Positions 1 through 8,547 of a stretch of DNA of 64,000 nt are shown here, piece by piece. Every line of letters starts with the position of its first letter. Within the stretch, counting starts at the first letter, position 1. Both the position numbers and the translations under genes were made by a program. The notes under the pieces are model-generated. The model was not told where the DNA came from and did not search any database. It saw only the letters and a program-made list of their open reading frames with translations. Source of the DNA: Frigidibacter oleivorans (GTDB taxonomy: Bacteria; Pseudomonadota; Alphaproteobacteria; Rhodobacterales; Rhodobacteraceae); assembly GCF_003993775.1 (NCBI RefSeq), contig NZ_RJRZ01000014.1, positions 29,500 to 93,499 of the forward strand. Direction: 5' to 3'.

Positions 1-869
1 TGGCTCAACTCGCCCGACAGCGCCACCACCGGGAAGCCGCGGTTGACGAAGCGCGCCGTCAGATGGCTGACCGTGGCGCGGGTGCCGCAAAAGACGATGG
101 CGCGCGAGGGGTCGTGAAAGCGCAGCAGGTTGACGATGGCATTCTCGCGGTCGGCGGTATCCACCAGCACGCCGCGATAGGCGATGTCCCCATGCGCGGC
201 CCGGTCGGACTGGGTGGCGATGCGGCGGGCATCGCGCTGGTAGGTGGCGGCCAGTTCCGCGATCTCGGGCCGGACGGTGGCGGAAAACATCAGCGTGCGC
301 CGGTCGGCGGGCGCGGCCTCCAGCAGGAATTCCAGATCCTCGCGGAAGCCGAGGTCCAGCATCTCGTCGGCCTCGTCCAGGACCGCGACCTTCAGGGCCG
401 AGATATCGAGCGCGCCGCGCCGCAGATGGTCGCAGAGGCGTCCCGGAGTGCCCACGACAAGATGCGCGCCGCGCTCCAGCGCCCGGCGTTCCGCCCGCGC
501 ATCCATGCCGCCCACGCAGGAGGCGATCACCGCCCCCGCCTGCGCGTAAAGCCATTCCAGTTCGCGGCGCACCTGCATCGCCAGTTCCCGCGTCGGCGCG
601 ATCACCAGCGCGCGCGGCAGGTCGGGCGGGCCGAAATGATCGGCCCCTTCCAGCAGGTCGGCGGCCATGGCGATGCCGAAGGCCACGGTCTTGCCCGAGC
701 CCGTCTGCGCCGAGACCAGCAGATCCTGCCCGGCCAGAGCCGGGTCTGACACGGCCGCCTGCACCGGGGTGGGGTCGGCATAGCCCTTCGCGGCCAGTGC
801 CGCGGCCAGGGGCGCGGGAAGGTCGGAAAAGCCGGCGGCGGGGCCGGTGGAGGCGGAATCGGCAGACAT
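1..869 (-). CDS. DEAD-box RNA helicase, 5' part (runs off the window)
   Basis: ATP-dependent RNA helicase acting in RNA remodelling, ribosome assembly or mRNA decay. Translating the minus strand from ATG at 869 gives MSADSASTG, then a Q-motif (GYADPTPVQ), motif I (AQTGSGKT), motif Ia (PTRELA), TPGRL, the DEAD box within VLDEADEML, and motif III (FSAT). The start of the second RecA domain follows (VDTADRENA, IVFCGT). About 289 codons are present and the frame is open at base 1, so the C-terminal helicase domain and tail lie outside the window. The family is certain from the ordered motifs; which paralogue (RhlE, CsdA/DeaD type) cannot be decided without the tail. Confidence 0.93.
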   Translation of the reverse strand, partial: MSADSASTGPAAGFSDLPAPLAAALAAKGYADPTPVQAAVSDPALAGQDLLVSAQTGSGKTVAFGIAMAADLLEGADHFGPPDLPRALVIAPTRELAMQVRRELEWLYAQAGAVIASCVGGMDARAERRALERGAHLVVGTPGRLCDHLRRGALDISALKVAVLDEADEMLDLGFREDLEFLLEAAPADRRTLMFSATVRPEIAELAATYQRDARRIATQSDRAAHGDIAYRGVLVDTADRENAIVNLLRFHDPSRAIVFCGTRATVSHLTARFVNRGFPVVALSGELS

Positions 870-1081
870 GCGGAACTTTCGGCGGATGGCCCGCGCAGCA
901 CAGGGGGCGGGCAGGGGCGGACAGGAACGGAAGGCGGGCAGGGCCCGGACCCGCCGCCTCTACAGGCTTTCCCCCCATCTGTCGAGGCATCTTGCGGCGG
1001 CTGGCGGTGTATTGCGGCATGGCAGGACCCGGACCGCCTGTCGAGCGTCCGGGCCGTGCCTGGTTTCGCGGTCGCGCCGGA

Positions 1082-1465
1082 TCAGTTCAGCGCGCGGATC
1101 AGCGAGACGATCTGCAGCGTGTCGCGGTCGATCTGCACGATCTGGTCGTCGACGATCGCATAGACGCTGTCGCCGCCCGCCGGGGCAAGGCCGTAGCGGC
1201 CGTAATCCTCGACGATGCGATAGTCGCGGCCGCGCACGCTCTCGCCCGGGCGGATCACGACATAGTTGCTGTCGCCGCGACCGTTGTGGACGGTGATCTC
1301 GGCGTCCTTGTCGATCTTCCGGGCGACGTCCTTGGGCAGGCAGTGATTGTCGCGCTCGCGCATGCCGCGCGGGCAGTCGTTGTCGGCCAGCGCCGGCGTG
1401 GCGAGGGCGGTGACGCCGAGGCTGAGGGACAGCACGGCGGGGATCAGGGTCTTGAGACGGGACAT
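1082..1465 (-). CDS. Small exported protein, RcnB-like C-terminus
   Basis: Predicted periplasmic protein of 127 residues. The N-terminus (MSRLKTLIPAVLSLSLG, then ATPALA before DNDCP) is a Sec signal peptide with cleavage after ALA. The mature part has two Cys residues (CPRG and HCLP) that could pair, and a C-terminal stretch DYGRYGLAPAGGDSVYAI then VQIDRDTLQIV. That resembles the short RcnB-type repeat seen in periplasmic nickel/cobalt homeostasis proteins, but the match is by eye. The start at 1465 is chosen because GGAGG lies 5 bases upstream; an ATG 24 bases earlier has no such site. It sits alone, about 210 bases upstream of the helicase gene on the same strand. Function unknown. Confidence 0.72.
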   Translation of the reverse strand: MSRLKTLIPAVLSLSLGVTALATPALADNDCPRGMRERDNHCLPKDVARKIDKDAEITVHNGRGDSNYVVIRPGESVRGRDYRIVEDYGRYGLAPAGGDSVYAIVDDQIVQIDRDTLQIVSLIRALN

Positions 1466-1615
1466 CTTGGCCTCCGGTGTTGCATCCATTGCGGCAATAA
1501 CACCGAGGCCGCCCCGCGGGTTTCCGTGCGGGGCCGGGCGGGGGACGGACCGGCGGCCGCCCGCCCGGCATGTTGCAGGCGGCTGACGCGGGCGTGAGCG
1601 GCGGTGCCGACAGCC

Positions 1616-2500
1616 TCAGCCGCGGCTCCGGTCCCGGCCCCGCGCGGCGAGGCGCGGCAGCATCGCCGAAAAGTCGCGGCCGCGGCCATCCTCCTCCTCG
1701 ACGAAGCGGGCGTACAGCTCCGCCGCCAGCGTGCCGATCGGCGTGTCGGCATCGGCGCCCTCGGCCGCCTGCAGGGCCAGCCGCAGGTCCTTCAGCATCA
1801 GTTCCGCCGCGAAGCCGGGCTTGTAGCCGGAATCGGCGGGGCTGGCCGGTCCGACGCCGGGGGCGGGACAATAGGCATTCATGCTCCAGCTGTAGCCCGA
1901 GGAGGTGGAGACGACGTCGAACATCTTCTGCCGGTCGAGCCCCAGCTTGTCGGCCAGGGCGAAGGCTTCGCAGGTGACGATCATCGTGGCGCCGAGGATC
2001 ATGTTGTTGCAGATCTTCGCGGCCTGTCCGGCGCCCGCACCGCCGCAATGCACCGCCTTCTGGCCCATGATGTCGAACAGCGGCGCGACCCGGGCGAAGG
2101 CCTCGTCCGGCCCGCCCACCATGAAGGTCAGCGTGCCGGCCGCGGCGCCGCCGATGCCGCCCGACACCGGCGCGTCCAGCGCCATCAGCCCCGCCGCCCC
2201 GGCCTCGGCCGCGACGGCGCGGGCGCTGTCCACGTCCACGGTCGAGCAGTCGCACAGCACCGCGCCCGGCGACATCGCCGGGATCGCTTCGGCCGCCACC
2301 GCGCGCAGGATCGCGCCGTTCGGCAGCATGGTGATGACCACCTCGGCGCCCGCCACCGCCTCGGCCAGCGCGGCGGCGGGGCTGACGCCCTCGGGCATCG
2401 GGGCGGCCGGGTCATGGCCCGTCACCCGATGCCCCGCCGCGGCGAGGTTGCGGGCCATCGGCGCGCCCATGTTGCCCAGCCCGATGAATGCGATCTTCAT
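1616..2500 (-). CDS. mmsB: 3-hydroxyisobutyrate dehydrogenase
   Basis: Oxidises (S)-3-hydroxyisobutyrate to methylmalonate semialdehyde with NAD+, the penultimate step of valine catabolism before MmsA. The 294-residue length is normal for the beta-hydroxyacid dehydrogenase family. Visible motifs are the nucleotide-binding GLGNMG (residues 7-12), the substrate-binding DAPVSGG (109-115) and the catalytic Lys162 in GQAAKICNN. It is the last gene of the minus-strand operon mmsA - acyl-CoA dehydrogenase - hydrolase - mmsB, starting 3 bases after the hydrolase stop. Context makes the valine assignment firm within a family that also contains glyoxylate and tartronate semialdehyde reductases. Confidence 0.92.
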   Translation of the reverse strand: MKIAFIGLGNMGAPMARNLAAAGHRVTGHDPAAPMPEGVSPAAALAEAVAGAEVVITMLPNGAILRAVAAEAIPAMSPGAVLCDCSTVDVDSARAVAAEAGAAGLMALDAPVSGGIGGAAAGTLTFMVGGPDEAFARVAPLFDIMGQKAVHCGGAGAGQAAKICNNMILGATMIVTCEAFALADKLGLDRQKMFDVVSTSSGYSWSMNAYCPAPGVGPASPADSGYKPGFAAELMLKDLRLALQAAEGADADTPIGTLAAELYARFVEEEDGRGRDFSAMLPRLAARGRDRSRG

Positions 2501-2503
2501 GCG

Positions 2504-3541
2504 TCAGCCCTCCCAGTCGAGTCCCTGTCCCGCCGGCAGCGGGGACAGCAGCGCCGCCACCTCCTGCGGCGTCACCGCCGCGGCATCGGCGTGCCGCCAG
2601 CGCGGCTGGCGATCCTTGTCGATGATCTGCGCCCGCACCCCTTCGAGGAAGTCGGTCGCCGACAGCGCCCGGGCGGTGAAGCGGAACTCGCGCCCGAGCG
2701 CCGCGCGCAGGTCCAGATCGCGCGCGCCGCGCACCAGCGCCAGCGTCGCCGCCATCGACAGCGGCGACATCCGCGCCAGCGTCTGATGCGTCGCCGCGGC
2801 GAACGCGCCCGGTTCCGCCGCCAGCGCGGCGAGGATCGCGGGCAGGTCCGGCAGGGCGAAGATGCGGTCGATCAGCGGCCGATGCGGGGCGAGGTCGGGC
2901 TGCGGCGCGGGCCGGTCGGGCAGGGCGGGCGTGCCCGTCCGTTCCATCGCCGCGATGGCCGCAGGCCAGTCGGCTTCGGGCAGGTAGCGGTCGGCGAAGC
3001 CCGCGAGGATCGCGTCGCCCGCCGCCATCCGGTGCCCGGTCAGCCCCAGATATTCACCAAGCCGCCCGGGCGCGCGCGACAGCAGCCAGCTGCCGCCCAC
3101 ATCGGGGATCAGGCCGATGCCGGTTTCCGGCATGGCGATGCGGGTGCTGTCGCCCGCGATCCGCACGGCCGCATGGCCGCCCACCCCCACGCCGCCGCCC
3201 ATGACGAAGCCCTGCATGAAGGCGATCACCGGTTTCGGGAATTCCGAAATCTTCGCGTTCATCCGGTATTCGTCGCGCCAGAAGGCGATGGCGGCCGCGG
3301 CCTCGACCCCGCCGGCGCGGCCCGCGTGATACATCGCGGCGATGTCGCCCCCGGCGCAGAAGGCGCGGTCGCCCTCGGCGTCGATCACCACGAGCGCCAC
3401 CGCCGGATCGTCGCGCCAGCCGTCCAGCGCCGCCTCGATGGCCAGGCTCATCGCGTGGTTCAGCGCGTTCAGCGCCCTGGGCCGGGTGAAGGTGATGCGC
3501 CCGGCCCGGCCGGCGACGCGGATATGCAGGTCGCCGCTCAT
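2504..3541 (-). CDS. 3-hydroxyisobutyryl-CoA hydrolase (enoyl-CoA hydratase family)
   Basis: Releases free 3-hydroxyisobutyrate from its CoA ester in valine degradation. The 345-residue length is longer than ordinary enoyl-CoA hydratases (about 260) and matches the HIBCH subfamily. The crotonase fold is visible as the N-terminal RITFTRPRALNAL, the oxyanion-hole segment CAGGDIAAMYHAGRAGG, MGGGVGVGGH, and the active-site region MPETGIGLIPDVGG, whose Glu and Asp are the HIBCH signature. The start at 3541 overlaps the acyl-CoA dehydrogenase stop by four bases (ATGA), which argues for translational coupling. A longer upstream reading frame exists but runs antiparallel in logic to the acyl-CoA dehydrogenase coding frame and is not used. 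Confidence 0.9.
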   Translation of the reverse strand: MSGDLHIRVAGRAGRITFTRPRALNALNHAMSLAIEAALDGWRDDPAVALVVIDAEGDRAFCAGGDIAAMYHAGRAGGVEAAAAIAFWRDEYRMNAKISEFPKPVIAFMQGFVMGGGVGVGGHAAVRIAGDSTRIAMPETGIGLIPDVGGSWLLSRAPGRLGEYLGLTGHRMAAGDAILAGFADRYLPEADWPAAIAAMERTGTPALPDRPAPQPDLAPHRPLIDRIFALPDLPAILAALAAEPGAFAAATHQTLARMSPLSMAATLALVRGARDLDLRAALGREFRFTARALSATDFLEGVRAQIIDKDRQPRWRHADAAAVTPQEVAALLSPLPAGQGLDWEG

Positions 3542-4683
3542 GTCCGCCCCTCCACCAGCCCGCGCGCGATGATCACGCGCATGATCTCGTTGGTGCCTTC
3601 GAGGATCTGGTGCACCCGCAGGTCGCGGACGATCTTCTCGATCCCGTAATCGGCCAGATAGCCATAGCCTCCATGCAGTTGCAGGCACTGGTTCGCCACC
3701 TCGAAGGCGGCGTCGGTCACCATCAGCTTGGCCATGGCGCAATGCCGGCCGGCATCGGGGGCGCGCCGGTCGAGCTTCCATGCCGCCTGCCGCAGGAAGA
3801 CCCGCGCCGATTGCAGCCGCGTCTCCATCTCGGCCAGCCGGAACTGCAGCGCCTGGAACCGGTCGAGGCTCTGGCCGAAGGCGCGGCGTTCGCCCATATA
3901 GGCCAGCGTCGCGTCGAAGGCCGCCTGCGCGCCGCCAAGCGCCGTCGCGGCGATGTTCAGCCGCCCGCCGTCGAGCCCCGCCATCGCGTAGGAAAAGCCG
4001 CGTCCCTCCTCGCCCAGCAGATCCCCGGCCCCGACGGCGCAACCATCCAGCTGCACCTGACGGGTGGGTTGCGCGCGCCAGCCCATCTTGTCTTCCAGCC
4101 CGCCGAAGGACAGGCCCGGCCGGTCCGCGGTCACGAGGAAGGCCGAGATGCCGCGCGGCCCGTCATCGCCCGACCGCGCCATGACGATATAGGCATCGGA
4201 ATAGCCGCCGCCCGAGATGAAGGCCTTGGTGCCGGTCAGCCGCCAGCCGTCATCCTCGCGCGTGGCCCGGGTGCGCAGCGCCGCCGCATCCGACCCCGAG
4301 CCCGGTTCGGTCAGGCAGTAGGACAGCACCGTCCGCATCGCGCAGGCCTCGGGCAGCACCCGCGCCTTCATCTCGGACGAGCCGTAGCGGTCGATCATCG
4401 CCGCGCACATGTTGTGGATCGACAGGAAGGCCGCGACCGAGGGGCAGGCCATCGCCAGCGCCTCGAACACCAGCACCGCGTCGAGCCGGGTGAGGCCCGA
4501 TCCGCCCTGGTCTTCCGACACGTAGATGCCGCCCAACCCCAGGTCCGCCACAAGCGGCCACAGCGCGCGCGGGATCGTTCCCTCCGCCTCCCATGCGCGG
4601 GCATGGGGGGCGATGTGTTCGCGCCCGAAGTCCCGGGCCATCGCGACGATGGCCTCCTGCTCCTCGCTCAGACCGAAATCCAT
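3538..4683 (-). CDS. Acyl-CoA dehydrogenase, probable isobutyryl-CoA dehydrogenase
   Basis: FAD enzyme converting isobutyryl-CoA to methacrylyl-CoA, electrons passing to electron-transfer flavoprotein. The 381-residue length is typical. Visible signatures are YCLTEPGSGSDAAA (flavin/substrate loop), KAFISGGG, GERRAFGQSLDRFQA, and the C-terminal QLHGGYGYL and LEGTNEIMRVIIARGL. The Glu of the EGTNEI region is near the catalytic base position used in this subgroup. It lies between mmsA (65-base gap) and the hydrolase (4-base overlap). Substrate assignment as isobutyryl- rather than 2-methylbutyryl- or butyryl-CoA rests on this operon context, not on residues I can read. The ATG at 4683 gives the standard N-terminus MDFGLSEEQEAI. 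Confidence 0.9.
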   Translation of the reverse strand: MDFGLSEEQEAIVAMARDFGREHIAPHARAWEAEGTIPRALWPLVADLGLGGIYVSEDQGGSGLTRLDAVLVFEALAMACPSVAAFLSIHNMCAAMIDRYGSSEMKARVLPEACAMRTVLSYCLTEPGSGSDAAALRTRATREDDGWRLTGTKAFISGGGYSDAYIVMARSGDDGPRGISAFLVTADRPGLSFGGLEDKMGWRAQPTRQVQLDGCAVGAGDLLGEEGRGFSYAMAGLDGGRLNIAATALGGAQAAFDATLAYMGERRAFGQSLDRFQALQFRLAEMETRLQSARVFLRQAAWKLDRRAPDAGRHCAMAKLMVTDAAFEVANQCLQLHGGYGYLADYGIEKIVRDLRVHQILEGTNEIMRVIIARGLVEGRT

Positions 4684-4748
4684 CACAGCCTCCCCGCTGC
4701 GGCCTCTGTCCGTGTCGCCCCCGCCGGTGCGGGCGGGGCCGGATATCC

Positions 4749-6248
4749 TCAGTCCAGCGCCTTGAAGTTCAGCGCCGCCCCCTCCTTGATGCCCGAGAAC
4801 CAGCGCGCGGTGACCGTCTTCGTCCGGGTGTAAAAGCGGAAGGCATCGGGCCCGTACTGGTTGAGGTCGCCGAAGGCCGATTTCTTCCACCCGCCGAAGC
4901 TGAAATAGCTCAGCGGCACCGGGATCGGGAAGTTGATGCCGACCATGCCGACATTGACCCGGCTGGCGAAATCGCGCGCGGTGTCGCCATCGGCGGTGAA
5001 GATCGCGGTGCCGTTGCCGTAGTCGTTCTTCATCACCAGGTCGAGCGCGTCGTCATAGCTGCCCGCGCGCACGGTGGTCAGGACCGGGCCGAAGATCTCT
5101 TCCTTGTAGATGTCCATGTCGGGCGTGACCCGGTCGAACAGCGACGGGCCGAGGAAGAAGCCGTTCTCGTAGCCCTGCAGGCGGAAGTCGCGGCCGTCCA
5201 CCACCAGATCGGCCCCCTGCGCCACGCCTGAATCGATCAGCCCGCGCACCCGCGTCATCGCGGCGCCGGTGATCAGCGGGCCGTAATCCACATCGTCGCC
5301 GCCGGTATAGGGGCCGACCTTCAGCCTCTCGATCTTCGGGACCAGCTTCTCGATCAGGCGGTCGGCGGTCTCCTCGCCCACCGGCACCGCGACCGACACC
5401 GCCATGCAGCGTTCGCCCGCCGCGCCGAAGCCCGCGCCGATCAGCGCATCCGCCGCCTTGTCGAGATCGGCGTCGGGCATGATCAGCATGTGGTTCTTGG
5501 CGCCGCCGAAGCATTGCGCGCGCTTGCCGTTGGTGGCGGCGCGGCCATAGATGTATTGCGCGATCGGGGTGGAACCGACGAAGCCCACCGCCTGCACCGT
5601 CTCGTCATCGAGGATGGTGTCGACCGCCAGCTTGTCGCCGTTGACCACCTGCAGCACGCCGTCGGGCAGCCCCGCCTCCTTCAGCAGTTCGGCGAGGATC
5701 AGCGCGGTGGAGGGCGTGCGTTCCGAAGGCTTCAGGATCACCGCATTGCCGGCGGCGAGCGCCGGCGACATCTTCCACAGGGGGATCATCGCCGGGAAGT
5801 TGAAGGGCGTGATGCCCGCGACGACGCCGAGCGGCTGGCGCATCGCGTAAAGGTCGATGCCCGGACCGGCGCTGTCCATGAACTCGCCCTTCAGCATCGC
5901 GGGCGCGCCCATGCAGACCTCGACGACCTCCAGCCCGCGCTGCACGTCGCCGCGCGCATCGGGCAGGGTCTTGCCATGTTCGCGGCTGACGGCTTCGGCC
6001 AGACGGTCCATGTTGGCGTTGATCAGCGCGCCGAAGGCCATCATCACCCGGGCGCGGCGCTGCGGGTTGGTCGCGGCCCAGCCCGGCTGCGCGGCGGCGG
6101 CGGCGGCGATGGCCTGGGTCATCTCCTCGACGCTGGCGAGCGCCACCCGGGCCTGCACCTCGCCCGTGGCGGGGTTGAACACATCCGCGAACCGGCCCGA
6201 GGTGCCGGCGACGCGGCGTCCGTTGATCCAGTGTCCGATCTCTTCCAT
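4749..6248 (-). CDS. mmsA: Methylmalonate-semialdehyde dehydrogenase (CoA-acylating)
   Basis: Converts methylmalonate semialdehyde to propionyl-CoA, and malonate semialdehyde to acetyl-CoA, using NAD+ and CoA. It therefore serves valine and thymine/uracil breakdown. The 499-residue aldehyde dehydrogenase has the family-typical FNFPAMIPLWK (residues about 145-155), the nucleotide-binding VGFVGSTPIA, the CoA-acylating variant AKNHMLIMPDADLD and the catalytic Cys in AAGERCMAVS. ATG at 6248 gives MEEIGHWINGRRV with GGGAGG 7 bases upstream. It heads the minus-strand valine operon. The 108-base divergent region before it contains two copies of TTGCAGAWTTGC, annotated separately as a candidate operator. 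Confidence 0.95.
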   Translation of the reverse strand: MEEIGHWINGRRVAGTSGRFADVFNPATGEVQARVALASVEEMTQAIAAAAAAQPGWAATNPQRRARVMMAFGALINANMDRLAEAVSREHGKTLPDARGDVQRGLEVVEVCMGAPAMLKGEFMDSAGPGIDLYAMRQPLGVVAGITPFNFPAMIPLWKMSPALAAGNAVILKPSERTPSTALILAELLKEAGLPDGVLQVVNGDKLAVDTILDDETVQAVGFVGSTPIAQYIYGRAATNGKRAQCFGGAKNHMLIMPDADLDKAADALIGAGFGAAGERCMAVSVAVPVGEETADRLIEKLVPKIERLKVGPYTGGDDVDYGPLITGAAMTRVRGLIDSGVAQGADLVVDGRDFRLQGYENGFFLGPSLFDRVTPDMDIYKEEIFGPVLTTVRAGSYDDALDLVMKNDYGNGTAIFTADGDTARDFASRVNVGMVGINFPIPVPLSYFSFGGWKKSAFGDLNQYGPDAFRFYTRTKTVTARWFSGIKEGAALNFKALD

Positions 6249-6291
6249 GACGTTCCTCCCGCACGATCTGCCGTCTCCGCCTACACTAGCC

Positions 6292-6345
6292 TTGCAGATT
6301 TGCCCGGTGAAGCGGTAGATGCACAGGTTGGTTTTGCAGAATTGC
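6292..6345. promoter_or_regulatory. Paired direct repeats TTGCAGAWTTGC upstream of mmsA
   Basis: Two 12-base elements lie in the mmsA/glycosyltransferase intergenic region: TTGCAGATTTGC at 6292-6303 and TTGCAGAATTGC at 6334-6345, same orientation, 42 bases start to start (four helical turns). The second extends to the inverted repeat TTGCA-GAAT-TGCAA. On the minus strand the proximal copy falls between TTCACC and TAGTGT, a weak -35/-10 pair with a 17-base spacer. TTGCA half-sites resemble those I recall for ScfR-type regulators such as PccR of Rhodobacter (TTTGCAAA-N4-TTTGCAAA), though the spacing differs. Operator function for mmsA is inferred. Confidence 0.5.
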
Positions 6346-6356
6346 AAGGATCCCCG

Positions 6357-7538
6357 ATGCGCATCTGCATCCTGTCCCGCGCGATGGAACGGCACCGGCC
6401 CGGCTATCTCTGGCCGTTCGAGATCCTGTCGAAGGATTTCGCCCGCGCCGGGCATGAGGTGACGGTGCTGACGACCGGGCTGCCGGACGGCGCGCCCGCG
6501 GTCGACCGCATGGCGGGGCGCGAGGTGCATTATCTGCCGGGCACCCGGCCGGAACGGGTGGACGCGGCCTTCTGGCGCGACAGCGCCGCGACCTTTGCCG
6601 CGATGCAGGCCGCGGCGCCCTTCGACATCGTCATCGGCCGGGGCGCGTCCAGCTGGGGGCTGGTGCAGGCGGGGCTGGCGGGCGGAACCCCGGGCCGCAG
6701 GGCTGGCCTGCCGCTGATCTCGCATGAGGGCACCTATCCTGCCTGGATGCACGGCCGGGCGCTGCATCCGCGACCGTGGAGCGGGGCCGTCACGGCGCTC
6801 GACGCGGGCCTGCACGCGCTCCGGGCGAAGGAACGGCCGCTGCGGGCCTGTCTCGCCGCCTCGGCCCGGGTCGTCTGCCTCTCGCCGGGGCTGGAACGGG
6901 CGGTGCGGCGGATGGCGTGGTGGGCGCCGCCGCGCACGGTGACGCTGCCCTATGCGCTGGACCTGTCGCGCTGGCCGGAGCCCGCCGCCCGGCCCGAACC
7001 GCGGCTCGTCTATGTGGGCCGCCTGTCCGAGGCGAAGGGGGCGGCGGCGATGCCGGCGATCCTCGCCCGGATGCGGCGGCCCGCGGTGCTGGAGGTGATC
7101 GGCGGCGTCACCGATGCCGAACGCGCGGCGATGGAGGCGCATGCCGCCCGTGCGGGCGTGGCGGACCGGCTGCGGATGACCGGGGCGCTGCCCCATGAGG
7201 CGCTGCCCGGCCGGCTGCACGGGGCGACGGCCTTCCTCTTCCCCTCGACCCATCCCGAGGGGCTGAGCAAGGTGGTGATGGAGGCGATGGCCGCCGGCCT
7301 GCCGGTGGTCGCCTGGCGGCTGCCGGCGCATGAGGGGCTGGTGGAACCGGGGCGCACCGGCTGGCTGCTGCCGCCGGGCGACATCGCCGGCACCGCGGCG
7401 CGGCTGGACGCGCTGCTGGCCGATCCGGCGCGGGCGGCGGCGACGGGGGCGGCGGGCCGCGCCCATATCGCCCGCCATCACGCGCCCGGCGTCATCGCCG
7501 CGCGCTGGCAGGCACTGTTCGACGCGGTGCGGCGATGA
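6357..7538 (+). CDS. Glycosyltransferase family 4 protein
   Basis: Predicted GT-B glycosyltransferase of 393 residues. The N-terminal domain starts MRICILSRAMERHRPGYL and contains GHEVTVLTTG. The C-terminal Rossmann domain begins near residue 220 with RLVYVGRLSEAKG, continues through LRMTGALPHEALPGRL and ends with the E-x7-E donor-binding motif in HPEGLSKVVMEAMAAGLPVVA and GRTGWLLPPGD. Donor and acceptor cannot be read from sequence. The ATG at 6357 is the first plausible start after the shared promoter region; the open frame extends upstream only across the mmsA coding strand. Its stop overlaps the start of the following LysR gene (ATGA), an odd pairing with no obvious functional link. No polysaccharide cluster is nearby. 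Confidence 0.85.
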   Translation: MRICILSRAMERHRPGYLWPFEILSKDFARAGHEVTVLTTGLPDGAPAVDRMAGREVHYLPGTRPERVDAAFWRDSAATFAAMQAAAPFDIVIGRGASSWGLVQAGLAGGTPGRRAGLPLISHEGTYPAWMHGRALHPRPWSGAVTALDAGLHALRAKERPLRACLAASARVVCLSPGLERAVRRMAWWAPPRTVTLPYALDLSRWPEPAARPEPRLVYVGRLSEAKGAAAMPAILARMRRPAVLEVIGGVTDAERAAMEAHAARAGVADRLRMTGALPHEALPGRLHGATAFLFPSTHPEGLSKVVMEAMAAGLPVVAWRLPAHEGLVEPGRTGWLLPPGDIAGTAARLDALLADPARAAATGAAGRAHIARHHAPGVIAARWQALFDAVRR

Positions 7539-8443
7539 TCGCGCCCGACTGGGACGACCTGCGCATCTTCCTCGCCGTCGCGCGGGGCGACAGCCTGTCG
7601 GCGGCGGGGCGGTCGCTGCGGCTGGACCCGGCGACGGTGGGGCGCCGGATCACCCGGCTGGAGGACGGGCTGGGCCAGCCGCTGTTCCTGCGCTCGGCCC
7701 AGGGCTACCGGCTGACCGAGGCGGGACAGCGGCTGATGCCGCACGCCGAATCGGCCGAACGCGCCATGGCGGGCGCGGTCGAGGCGACGGCCGGGGTGGC
7801 GGCGGGACTGGGCGGGCAGATCCGCATCGGCGCCCCCGACGGCTGCGCCAATTTCCTGCTGCCGCAGGTGACGGCCGAGATCTGCGACGCCAACCCGGGG
7901 CTCGAGGTGCAGATCGTGGCCCTGCCGCGCATCTTCAACCTGTCGCGGCGCGAGGCCGACCTCGCCATCGCGGTCAGCCGGCCGCAGCAGGGCCGGCTCG
8001 CGGTGCAGAAACTGTCGGACTACCGGCTGAGCCTTGCCGCGGACGAGGGCTATCTGGCGCGACATCCACCGGTGCGGGCGCTGGCGGACCTGACGGCGCA
8101 TCGCATGGTGGGCTACATCCCCGACATGATCTTCGACAAGGAACTGGACTACCTCGCGGGGATCGGCGCGGGGGCGGTGCCCCTGGCCTCCAACTCCGTC
8201 GCGGTGCAGCTGATGTGGCTGCGCGCGGGGGCCGGGATCGGGGTCGTCCACGACTTCGCCATGCCGGTGGCGCCCGGCCTGCGGCGGGTGCTGCCCGACG
8301 CGGTGACGCTGACGCGCAGCTTCTGGCTGATCCGGCACGAGGATGACCGCCGCTCCGACCGGATGACGCGGTTCTGCGAGGCGCTGTCGCAGGGGATGCG
8401 GCGGGAAATCGCCCGGCTGGAGGCGCTGGCCTCGGCGCAATGA
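7535..8443 (+). CDS. LysR-family transcriptional regulator
   Basis: DNA-binding regulator of 302 residues with the usual LysR layout. The N-terminal winged helix (DWDDLRIFLAVARGDSLSA, RSLRLDPATVGRRITRLED) is followed by an effector domain with GQIRIGAPDGCANFLLP and READLAIAVSRP. It is translationally coupled to the upstream glycosyltransferase by a 4-base overlap. The helix-turn-helix variant LDPATVGRRITRLE is of the type found in many alphaproteobacterial LysR proteins that act on metabolic genes. Because it lies close to, and is transcribed away from, the valine operon, control of that operon is possible, but nothing in the sequence proves a target. Confidence 0.9.
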   Translation: MIAPDWDDLRIFLAVARGDSLSAAGRSLRLDPATVGRRITRLEDGLGQPLFLRSAQGYRLTEAGQRLMPHAESAERAMAGAVEATAGVAAGLGGQIRIGAPDGCANFLLPQVTAEICDANPGLEVQIVALPRIFNLSRREADLAIAVSRPQQGRLAVQKLSDYRLSLAADEGYLARHPPVRALADLTAHRMVGYIPDMIFDKELDYLAGIGAGAVPLASNSVAVQLMWLRAGAGIGVVHDFAMPVAPGLRRVLPDAVTLTRSFWLIRHEDDRRSDRMTRFCEALSQGMRREIARLEALASAQ

Positions 8444-8547
8444 CGCGGGCGACCGGGCATTGTGACGCCGGTCGCGGCCCGACGCTTGACAGGGGCGCCC
8501 CCTCGCCGGACGCTTTGACAGACGCTTACGGGTAGAGGAGGACTCGC

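Noticed and set aside
1604..3649. 681-residue plus-strand frame antisense to mmsB and the hydrolase
   Set aside because: Arg/Gly/His-rich shadow frame with no domain and no ribosome binding site; the opposite strand carries clear enzymes.
6331..6348. Exact PccR site before mmsA
   Set aside because: The half-sites are TTTGCAGA and ATTGCAAG with zero spacing, not TTTGCAAA-N4-TTTGCAAA, so only a relation, not identity, is claimed.
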